The notes under the pieces were generated by a model that was not told the origin of the DNA, made no database searches, and worked only from the letters and a program-made list of their open reading frames with translations. The position numbers and the translations under genes were made by a program. A stretch of 64,000 nt of DNA from Amphiduros pacificus. Lineage: Eukaryota > Annelida > Polychaeta > Phyllodocida > Hesionidae. Shown piece after piece: positions 1 through 10,900 of this stretch (position 1 is the stretch's first letter; the number at the start of each line of letters is the position of its first letter). The stretch covers positions 43,544,918 through 43,608,917 of the forward strand of contig OX439006.1 of assembly GCA_949316495.1 (NCBI GenBank), read 5' to 3'.

Positions 1-1782
1 ATTCGACACATATTTCTAGATCTGTTTCATTGCTGGAAATTATTTTGACTTCTAAATTTTGAGTTCTGGTTATATATTATTTATGCACTGCAGTTGTATT
101 TCAATGGCCATTTGAAATGTTTTTTTTAATGTCTGTCATTGCGTATCATTGGGTACCCAACTAAATCATACATCAGTATTTATATACAAACAGACAAAGG
201 AATTTTGAATAAAAATAGAAATTCTGTAAAAATGATACTAAACTTTGAGATTTCAACATTTCTTTCTCAACAAGGAAATGACTTTGACCATAACATTATG
301 ATAAAGAATAGTTCAGTCAGTCCCTTGTAGGATCTGAATAATCTCAAGAGGCAGATGAAAGTTTGCCAAACTCAACTGGGAGGCTGGCTGTATTCCTGTC
401 TTCCCCATCACTACAGGCAGAATCCAAGTGACTATGATGTGAAACATGATCTGACCTACTATCCACATGTGCTAATTAGGCCACCAGTGGTTCAAAGACG
501 TTATCAACACTCATGTTATTACTTATAAATTACAATCCCTCAAGACTTTCACTGGCTTGGAGTGGTTTGTTTTGAACATGAAGGGCGAACATGCGTCACT
601 TCCGGCAAAATCTCAGCAGCCCTGATTTGACCCACATAAAAAGGGGCGTGTCCAGCAAATCACTTTGATCCACTATAATTATGTACTCCATTTATAAAAA
701 TGTGTAAAACATCTTGAAATGCAATGTCCATGTATTGTAATATATTATGGCACAATATAAACATTTTCACAATTTTCTTGTCATGTGACTTTTAAATTAT
801 GCAGAAGTCCGTGAAAATGTGAGTTTGACAATGCTTAAATACGCACATAAGACCCGAGGTCGTCATTGTGAAAACCGGAAGTGAAGGGGACAGGCTCTTA
901 TTTTTGGCGCGAAAACAATGGAGCGCTACCACAATGTATTCATTAATGAGAATTGAAATAAATTATACATTACGCAATGATGGATCCCTGACATTTCGTA
1001 TTTACGTTTTACTTTCTTTTGATGTTAAGGTCAGGGACGTGCAGAAATTCTTGACCTGCGAAGCGTAATTTGTGATAATATAATATGACTGCCGAACTTG
1101 TCGAGGGATAATTTTCACAGAAATACATGTCCGACTATGGCGGAAAATATGCCGGACCTTGGCAAAAAATATCAGTAAGAATCGGCGGTCCGGCGGTTAT
1201 CAGGAAGACTGCTGTAATAATCTGTGGTGTCAACAATAATAGTATACATGGCTAAAGCCAGATTCCTTAATACGAAATACATTGAACTGGTTGATATCCA
1301 TCCTCATAAGTAGGTCTTTTCCTCTGTGCTGCAGGTTGTTATGTGCACTTAGACTCTGCTCTCTGATCTAATTCATAGACCCTGTTAAATACCAAGACCC
1401 CTGCCCCATCCCAAAGCCAGTGAGCTGTTGCTGAATGCCTTTACTTTATATAACACTCAATACCAGCAGCAGCTAAGTCATAAGTTACCTGTAGCACTGG
1501 TTAAATGTAGGTCAATAGCAACAATAGAGACTAAAGGGTGCTTGGCAAGTGAAAAGGATCCAATTGCCCTACTTTGTCACAGTTGGCAACAAGCCATAAG
1601 TTCAAAATGGTGATGTTGCTTTTTTTTAGATGTTTTTCAGCTTGCTATAATATGCACATGTACATTGCATTCCAGTTTCTATCTAAATGAACCTGCATGC
1701 ATTTTATTGTAAGCGAAACGGCCACAACACTGCATCCTGGCATCAGAGCACAGGGCCTCACATGGTGATTGGTTGTTTTTCA
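1..1782. other. intergenic, no gene seen
   Basis: AT-rich sequence with only short unsupported frames. A CpG-containing patch at about 1080-1210 (GGCGGAAAATATGCCGGACC and GGCGGTCCGGCGG) looks like an old repeat but has no second copy here. Confidence 0.6.
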
Positions 1783-1995
1783 CATGCTCCTGTTCAATAA
1801 TTCCCCTGTTCAACCGTGCCCTTGTTTGCCCCTGCCCCTGTTTGACTGTTCCCTTGTTCCACCGTTCCCCTGTTCGACATTGCCCTTGTTTGACCCTGAC
1901 CCTGTCTGACTGTTCCCTTGTTCTACCATTCCCCTGTTCGACCTTGCCCTTGTTTGACCCTGTTTGACCCGATCTGACCCTGACCCTGACCCTGA
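1783..1995. repeat. degenerate pyrimidine-rich minisatellite
   Basis: Units built from CCCCTGTTCGACC and GCCCTTGTTTGACC, with a higher-order period near 85-90 bp. It ends in a CTGACC run (1976-1993). Open frames over it are by-products. Confidence 0.7.
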
Positions 1996-2190
1996 ATGAG
2001 TATGGAGGGTAGAGGTTCAACTTTCATCGCATCCAAGAGGACAGACAACTTAAATGACAAATTGTCAGAAAGAACATCTTCTGCTCTTTTGATGTTAAGT
2101 ACCTGTGACAGTTTTCCTTGACTTTGTGACCATATATAACATGGTGGCTTGCAGCTGTTGATGTGCAGCTGTTGCTGTGCAGCTTGTTAA

Positions 2191-3755
2191 CCCCTAACGG
2201 ACGGGAAGGACGGCAACATCCACCACCGGTAACGGACGGGAGGGACGTTGATGTTAGTTTAAGAGAAACGGCATTTGGTCCTCCTTGTTTTCTTCTGGTC
2301 GGAGCTATATGACCGTTTCAGTGTCATCCCATTCACCCATGAAGAGTTTCCAAACCACACACCTAGTGTGACATTCTCGTGACAGATATGAGGTGACAAA
2401 TTGAAAAGTTGATTTTCTGGTACTTAAAACTAGTCACCCGATTTATTTGTGTCTTGCTATAAGATTGTGGAAGCTTGATATTAGCCGAAAATGAAACGTA
2501 TCTAAGAGCAGAAGACCAGACTTGTTGATGTGGGTGCCATCTTGTGTCATGTGACAAAGTTACTGGAGGTGCAGGCGGGGGTTCAGCAAACTCACAAATA
2601 TCAAATGGCTTGTATTCTCCCACCATAATGTTAATAGGACTATTTCAGTGTTCAAAACGTATCTGGACCAACCTCAAACATTTATTTCACGTTGGATAGG
2701 GCTTCTGACAGAATACAGTTTTACAGGTGTAGCCAATTTTGGGCCTCTCCGTGACCGACTTACGATACAGCCAATCTTGACGCACACTCCAAACACCTAC
2801 GATGGTTCATCATTGGGAGGAATTCACTGCCTCTGAAGTGTAATCCTAAATAACTTCTTCAAATGATTTAATTCAGATATGAAACTCGCCAGAAAGCAAG
2901 ATTAGTTGTGTAAGATATTTGGGATATCTTAATAATAAGTGTACAGTGTGTGTGGTGTTCACACTGAGGTCGCGACACTGTGTCGCGACCTGTCTCTTCA
3001 CGAGGGATAGGGGACACCTCACAACCCGACGTAGCCTCCAGAGCTCTGCTCGTGCAAGTCGGGGTTCCACAACTACGTTGATGTCCCCATTGTTCTAGCT
3101 CAATGACGTCATTTTGTAACATTCTTTTGGGCTGCAACTTTGTTACAATGTAATCACGATAATGACGTCAGACAACTTGGATCATGAACTTTTGACCCCT
3201 GCACTTCATTGAGCATACTGAGTAACCAGGGTTATAAATATCATCAATTTACAGTGACCGGCAACTGTCCGAAACCGGCAGATTAAACTCGGACATTTTT
3301 AACTCTGTCAAATATTGGGTAAAACTGTGCTGTACTAATTGCAATTGAGCTGAATATTTTGCCTCACACGTCATCTTGTAATTCCTATTCCTTTCAAAAC
3401 GTTAAAAGTGTTTATTTGTTTTCACGGCACGAATGATCGCATCACTGTCAAATGATGTCAGAAGTGGTGACGTAGCCAACTTCTCTGTATAAGTCAATGG
3501 AGACTCGGACAATCTGCAGGTTTCCTGAATGCGTGAATTTCCCGATAACTCTGTGCATATTGAACATGTATCAATTTTATTCTACACGCATATGTAGTTA
3601 ACGGTCTACTATCGATGTGAGTAGTTTCTACTCAGTTTTGAAAGATTCTGTGAAAATGAGGAGTGAAAAACATGAAAGTGTCCGGATTTGGCTGCCGGTC
3701 ACTGTAGTATGTTTATACACTAGTCCAGAAAAAAAATTGGTTAGTCCTTTAGGGG
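2191..3755. mobile_element. piggyBac-like non-autonomous element (1.57 kb)
   Basis: TTAA occurs on both sides (2187-2190 and 3756-3759). The left end reads CCCCTAACGGACGGG and the right end, reversed, CCCCTAAAGGACTAACC: an inverted terminal repeat starting with CCC next to TTAA, as in piggyBac. No transposase was recognised inside. It holds a nested TA-MITE (3252-3704) and an 11-bp-arm hairpin at 2968-2990 (GGTCGCGACAC and its complement around one base). Without the MITE it is about 1.1 kb. Confidence 0.6.
3252..3704. mobile_element. Tc1/mariner-type MITE (453 bp) nested in the piggyBac-like element
   Basis: The inverted ends are CAGTGACCGGCA, exact for 12 bp, with looser pairing further in. 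Both ends are flanked by TA. It is non-coding. A relative of one end occurs at 7408-7440 (CAGTGACCGACGGACAC). Confidence 0.65.
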
Positions 3756-3759
3756 TTAA

Positions 3760-4649
3760 TTAGAAAGGATGTCTTCTGGAAAGTAGACATCTTGAATGTC
3801 ATGCTCCCACCATCGATCGGCTCAGTTATTTGGTAATTGCTCAGTTGATTCTCTGACGACGATGTTAACACACATCCGGACATAGCCTCGACGTCATCAG
3901 AAATCCAAAAATCACCAGCTGTACAGACACTGGACCGTGCTGGCTGATAAAATGCACTGGGCGATAAATGGCGACAGTTCAATCTAAATGAGTCTGCTAA
4001 GCCCGAAGTTTAAAGGAAGTTGCATACCACTGTTGTTCTTCCAATTTCACAACAAAATGCGCATCAAAACTAGGATTTGTGAACTTACCATAGTGTGCAA
4101 TACGCCACAAGTAAAGAAGAGCTCAAATCACAGAACAATCATGACATTTGCAAGGCAAGCCCGGAGCTCGGCAACTCGTTCGACGATTTCTCTGGGTCAA
4201 ATGTCAAAGTCGTTGCCTCCGTGGTTGTCAGTGCCACCTGGTGCAGTTTTAGATGAAAGGGGGCGTGGCGCAACCTTTGGATTGGAAAAATAAAAATAGA
4301 GTTGTTGAACATTTCCCATCAAGTCCAACACTCATTCGGACTGCTATTTGATCTGTCACCCATCATCTTTTTCATAGAAATACTTCTTAGGCAATTTAAG
4401 ATACGCTTTTTGGTGGATCATTCTCATGTTTTGACCAATCTCGTTGGACATGTTGGGACAACACGTTAATATAGTTAATTAACCTCCATATCGCACTGTG
4501 ACCCTCTCACAGTCACAGTGCACCAACCATTAGAGTGCAGTTTGAAGATTTGACTGGGAATAGCTGATGATTTTATGATTTTTTTTTCTTGGGATTGAAA
4601 ATTTATTCAACAATTTTTTTAAGCTAAACAAGTGCCTTCGGCTGGGAAG
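3760..4649. other. intergenic, no gene seen
   Basis: The 101-codon frame at 3988-4293 has no recognisable motif or splice context. Confidence 0.55.
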
Positions 4650-5947
4650 TGATGCTGTCCCTCACTGTTGTAGCTATCCCTCACCTGTGCAGCTGTCTCT
4701 CAATTGTGCACCTATCTCTCACCTATGCAGCCATCCCTCACCTATACAGCTATCTCTCACATGTGCAGCTGTCTCTCACTTGCGCAACTACCACGTGTGC
4801 AGCTGTCATTCAGTTGTGCAGTTGTCTCTCACTGTTGTAACTATCTCTCACCATTTGCAGCTATCTCTCACCATGTGCAGCTATCTCTCCCCATGTGCAG
4901 CTATCCCTCACCATGTGCAGCTACCTCTCACATGTGCAGCTGTCTCTCACTTGTGCAACTACCACGTGTGCAGCTGTCATTCAGTTGTGCAGTTGTCTCT
5001 CACTGTTGTAACTATCTCTCCCCATGTGCAGCTATCTCTCCCCATGTGCAGCTATCTCTCCCCATGTGCAGCTATCTCTCCCCATGTGCAGCTATCTCTC
5101 CCCATGTGCAGCTATCTCTCCCCATGTGCAGCTGTCTCTCCCCATGTGCAGCTATCTCTTGCGATGTGCAGCTATCTCTCCCCATGTGCAGCTATCTCTC
5201 CCATGTGCAGCTATCTCTCCCCATGTGCAGCTATCTCTCACCATGTGCAGCTATCTCTCCCCATGTGTAGCTATCCCCCCCACATGTGCAGCTATCTCTC
5301 ACATGTGCAGCTGTCTCTCACTTGTGCAACTACCACGTGTGCAGCTGTCATTCAGTTGTGCAGTTGTCTCTCACTGTTGTAACTATCTCTCCCCATGTGC
5401 AGCTATCTCTCACCATGTGCAGCTATCTCTCCCCATGTGCAGCTATCTCTCCCCATGTGCAGCTATCTTTCCCATGTGCAGCTATCTCTCCCCATGTGCA
5501 GCTATCTCTCCCCATGTGCAGCTATCTCTCCCCATGTGCAGCTATCTCTCACCATGTGCAGCTATCTCTCACCATATGCAGCTGTCTCACCATGTGCAGC
5601 TGTCTCTCCCACAGCTATCTCTTATTTATACAGCTATCTCTTATTTATGCAGCTATCTCTTATTTATGCAGTTATCTCTTATTTATGCAGCTATGTCTTA
5701 TTTATGCAGCTATCTCTTATTTATGCAGCTATCTCTTATTTGTGCAGCTATTTTTCATGTCTCAATACAGCTATCTCTCAGTTATGCAGCTATCTCTTAT
5801 TTATACAGCTATCTCTTATTTATGCAGCTATCTCTTATTTATGCAGATATCTCTTATTTATGCAGCTATCTCTTATTTATGCAGCTATCTCTGATTTATG
5901 CAGCTATCTCTTATTTGTGCAGCTATCTCTCAGTTATGCAGCTATCT
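4650..5947. repeat. 20-bp minisatellite, about 64 units
   Basis: Unit CCCCATGTGCAGCTATCTCT (first part) drifting to TATTTATGCAGCTATCTCTT (from about 5620). A 90-bp variant block with CACGTG recurs three times (about 4761, 4931, 5291), showing higher-order duplication. The unit is stop-free, so all three + frames stay open for hundreds of codons. Confidence 0.95.
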
Positions 5948-5950
5948 CAT

Positions 5951-7878
5951 ATGAAAATATCTGCATTTCACCCATATAGACCCCTTTGTACAAAACCTTG
6001 CAGGGCCTCAATAAGTAGGTCAATAAATAGGTCAATTTACCGATGGTTGAAAACAAAGCTCTAATACAGAAATATAGGCATATTGGAGGTAATTTTCATT
6101 TCTAATGTAATTCTGACAAAAAATTAATGATAACTATGCCATTCATAATATGTTAAAAGCGCAACCCTTCACATAAACTTGCAAAACAAAAGTGAAGTGG
6201 AGATTAGTTTAGTGTCATTTCCACCAGAGGGCAGGCAACGTGGTGACGGAACAGTGAGATGACACACTCTTATCAGTGGCGACTTTAGTCGCGGCCAATA
6301 CCTCATATAGCAACTTTTTTTTTTTTTTTTTCAAATCTCGTCACCCTTCCTCTCTGATCACGTTCATGCTTTTTTTATATATGTATGTAAACAAATACCA
6401 TACTAAATTCATCAAAATCTTACAAGAGATATACTACATGTAGCCGTTTTCGAACAATGCATAATATTTTACATGGGATAAAAAGCACCGACCATTCGCG
6501 CATTCCGGTGTTTTAATTTCTATTGTCAACATCATTTCATACTTTGCTTTCAGAAAGATAATAAGTAATTTTGCCATTTGATAAAAAATGTCAAACTATA
6601 GTAGGTGAGGCATTTATAACGGCTTTCAACGGAACAAAATGTAGACCTAACAGTAGTTCGAGGTCAAATGTACAAAATATGTTACTGTCCAAAGAGGGAC
6701 TGTCTCTACCACTATGTGATCAGTACCACGAGTATGGTCCTGTGGGTTGTAATTCGGATTTTTTTTTCTGTGGTTAAAATTGAATGGGCTGTGGAGTGTT
6801 CCTCTTGGACCATGAAGGAGACTAATTTCTAATTTGCGCATGGTTCTGATATCCATATATCTTCTCTTGCTTTCTGAAAATTAGATTTTGACTAAAACGT
6901 ATAGAGAGAAGTGATTAAACAATTGAAAAGATATATATTAAAATTAACTGGGAACAGGGTCATTTGATGCAGCTATACAGTTGGTCTAGTATTTTATATT
7001 AGTACCTAATAATCTCCTGAAACATCTCTTGGGAGATATCTCTCAGGCGGAGGTTCAAAATTTAGTTACTGGCAGGATGAACTTTTGTTGCATAAAAATG
7101 GGTTGTAATTATCTGGGTTATTGGTTCTTTGAATATGACTTTTGAATATGATATTAACAAAGAGTATCAAGTAATAATATCCGTAGGAAAAAGAAATATG
7201 GATTGCATATTCGGAAAAGTTGGATTTTTTATTTTATTCCAAATATTTGCAACTATTGCTGTAGATTTTAAAGTATGGGAATGTTGTCAATATTTGCAGT
7301 TCAAATTAGCTGTTATATGACAGCAATTAATACTGCTATTTTAGGTACAATATAAATTACTGTAAAAAATATAGCAAATGTTGATATTTACAGTTACTTC
7401 TTACAGTGTACAGTGACCGACGGACACTTTTCTCGCAGCGGCCCAGGAATGTCATATATTTTGCGAAGCTAGTTTCTTTGAATAATTGACTCTTTATACA
7501 CCTGTGTCACTGACTGTTACATTTTGTTGGGGTCAAGTCTATTTCTACAGATGATCTCTGTCTGATCGTGAGAATAACGTGATGCATTCTCACTCCCATT
7601 CCCACTGACCATACCCTGGTCTCACATTTCAATGAGTTTAGAAAACATTTTGCTTTTATTTACTAGTAATTAATATATGCAGTTTAAATGAACTACGAAT
7701 AAAATTCTTGTAAAACTGGATTTTGCTTGTATCTAGACACAAATCCAATTTAATAAGATACTAAATATGGACGGCTCCCAGCGTAAAATCCGCAGGAAGG
7801 ATGTGACGTATTTGCGATTGTTCTATCAAGCATTGTCGTCACCGTTGCTATGCACGGGGATGCGTGCGCGGCCATCTC
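5951..7878. other. 5' flank of the coiled-coil gene
   Basis: Mostly AT-rich and featureless, apart from a T run at 6308, a MITE end at 7405 and rising CpG content after 7740, which probably marks the promoter. Confidence 0.5.
7405..7440 (+). mobile_element. single end of the CAGTGACCG MITE family
   Basis: TACAGTGACCGACGGACACT matches the terminal part of the 453-bp MITE at 3252-3704. No opposite end was found nearby. Confidence 0.4.
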
Positions 7879-7893
7879 GTTGCCGATAACAAC
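7879..7893 (+). promoter_or_regulatory. RFX X-box-like motif upstream of the coiled-coil gene
   Basis: GTTGCC-GAT-AACAAC fits the X-box consensus RYYNYY-N(1-3)-RRNRAC with a 3-base spacer. It lies 80 bp before the ATG at 7973, in the most CpG-rich stretch of the neighbourhood (about 7800-7890). RFX factors use such sites to drive ciliary genes, usually close to the start. The consensus is degenerate, so a chance match is possible. Confidence 0.45.
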
Positions 7894-7972
7894 AATTGAT
7901 AGCAGTAACACAAGGGACGAGTCAACTGACTTGTGTTAAATACCAGCGGAAAGAGCCGTCTAATGGTAGAAA

Positions 7973-10900
7973 ATGGCAACACGAACTCACCGTTTTCACA
8001 AGGATGTCACGGGAGATTTTGTCAAATACATTCGACAAAATTATAACCCATCCACAGGTTGGTGAACTAGCGAATAGTTGTATCAGAACTCACTCTGGCC
8101 GTGGATATAAAGACATTTATTTATTTAAACATATTTATATAGGATAGTACATTCAGATAATTTGTTTTTCAATGCATTTCTATTGTGGGTAAAAAGCATA
8201 AAATATCTTCATCAAAAAAATTAAAAACATTCTTATAATTATATTTCTTATAATTATATTTGAATTTATTAACAGTTTTAGCTTCCTTTTAGTGAGATGG
8301 CAGACTATTCCTTAAAGATGCTCCTTGATATTGAAAAGAATTTTGAAAAGATTCTCTGTTGTGCCTAGGTACGATAATGTCCATACCAAAGAAAGTCTAG
8401 TTTCTCGGTCATGACTTTTACATGCCATACAAATTTCATTTCATAACCAATGTGGGGCATAAACGAAGCAGACCAATCTGGATCTACTCGATTCAAAATA
8501 TCCAAAGTAATTATTTGATTGTATGCAAAAAGAATCCTTTTGTTATTTGCCTAAACAATCACAACACAAACAAGTGATTTCAGATTGAAAGAATAAAAAA
8601 TGACTTTGAACTAGTTAATTTAAATAGGATACTCACCCAAATGACACTTCTCGTGTAATAATGACACTGCTCCTGTGGTAATGACACTTCTCGTGTAATA
8701 ATGACACTGCTCCTGTGGTAATGACACTTCTCGTGTAATAATGACACGTGCACTGCTCCTGTGGTAATGGCGCTGTTCCAGTGGTAATGACACTGCTTAT
8801 GTACTAATGACACTGCTCATGTACTAATGACGTGGTTGAACGCCAATGAGATTTCTTTGACAATGATGGTGGCTTATAAAATCTTGAAAGGGTAATTTAT
8901 AAGAAAAGGAGTTCATTACCCCTAGAGAACATTATTTAACGAAATTACAATTCACACAAGTGCAAACCCACACACAAAAGCATCCCATACTCGAACATTA
9001 CACTTATGGGAAGTATTTCCATTATAGCCTACGTGAATGATGGCAAAAAGGTCATCAAGAGGACGGAGAACTCGTACTTTCGGGAAGGCGAGGAGGGTTG
9101 GTGGTTGAGTGAGTACTGGCGCCGCGGCCGCAACCTGCAGGTGGGGTTCTTCAGTAGTCAGTGTCAGCCGTACAAGCCGCTGGGCACCGTGGAGCTGGAC
9201 CCCCAGAAGCTAGTACTCTCCGTGCTGGCAGACTCCCTGCACAAACACAAGCAGGTACCTACCGCGTGCCTTGGGTCATCTAATTGTGATAAATCATTTT
9301 TTAGCTTATGCTATAATAATGGCACACTTCTATATGACACAATGCATAAAGTTAACTTTACATATTTGATATTAGAACCGCACAGGTATCTTGCGGTCCT
9401 CAAAATGATACTCACTTTTAAAAGTTAAGTTTTATTCTCGCGAAAAAAAAAATAATAATGATAATGATAATACTCTCCTTTTCTTGATTTTGGCGCGGTT
9501 GATAAAATGTAATTTTTTTGGTTTGTTTCAGCCAGTATCAGTAATACGTGAGAACAAAATAGTTAGTGCGACAAACACAGACTTGGACAGAAACAGAGGA
9601 GAGCAAAATGAACAGGTCAGTATTCCCTGGAGCATTGAGACACTCTACTTATATGAATACAATGACTGTCGCACACACATGTATCCGGTGCGCTCACCAA
9701 TCACAGGAGCCGAGACAATGGAGGGTTGAACAATGAGTTTTTTTCGACCAATCGGAGACAACCTAACAAACGGTTAAAAGAAGTGTCCATAAAAAACTCC
9801 AGAAATAGTCCTTATATGTTCGAATTACGATTTTATTCTTGATTGAAATACTATAACAAAACATACCGAGTCGGGAAGCTGGGTGAGCGGATTCAGTGAG
9901 TTGGTGATTGCGGACGGATACCCTGAGCCGAAGGCGAAGGGTATCCGTCCGCCATCACCAACGAACTGAATCCGCTCACACAGCTGACCGACGAGTGTAT
10001 GTTTTGTTTTTATACCTCAGACAACTACTGTATTTTTTAAAAATGATACATGAAACAAGATATTTATCGTTACAAACATTTGTAAACAAAGCGCACCTCA
10101 TTTGACCCCGTCACGTGACCCGAAAATGGCGCGTACAGCCATAGACTGGTTGCCACATCTGTGTATATACACGATGTTCTTGACACTCGATGGGGGACCA
10201 GTCTAAAGATGGCCGACGCAAACTAATCAATATTTTACAAATAATCGGCATGCGCGTATTCATTCGAAATCGCATCAATACGCGCATCACTGAGGTATAA
10301 ATATTGAATATTGATCTGTTCTAATAAAACATAGTTCACTCTAATCTAAATTAGTCTAAAATATTCTACTCTAATCAATTCTAAATAAATTCTAACCCAT
10401 TCTAATACATTGAATCCATTCTAATCCATTCTAATCTATTAATAAATATGTTCCATATTAATTGACTCATAGTTATTTCCCTTCGGGTTCCAACACATTT
10501 CACCATGCATGATCTGTTCACATAATTCATTTATTGCAATTCAAAGACTGAAACACGATGATTTTTAGGTTTATTTCTTGAGGTACATATTTGTCAGTGT
10601 GGGTGTGTGTTTGGTAGATATTTGTCAGTGTGGTTGTGTGTTTGGTAGATATTTGTCAGAGTGGATGTGTGTTTGGTAGATATTTGTCAGTGTGGTTGGT
10701 GTTTGGTAGATATCTGTTAGTGTGGATGTGTGTTTGGTAGATATTTGTCAGTGTGGATGTGTGTTTGGTAGATATTTGTCAGTGTGGTTGTGTGTTTGGT
10801 AGATATCTTTTAGTGTGGATGTGTGTTTGGTAGATATTTGTCAGTGTGGTTGTGTGTTTGGTAGATATTTGTCAGTGTGGTTGTGTGTTTGGTAGATATT

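Noticed and set aside
2363-2626. 87-codon - frame (YKPFDICEFAEPPPAPPVTL)
   Set aside because: Lies inside the piggyBac-like element; no transposase motif, and no convincing donor or partner exon.
4687-6064. Overlapping + frames of 190-350 codons rich in Cys, Ser, Leu
   Set aside because: By-product of the stop-free 20-bp minisatellite; no splice sites or family.
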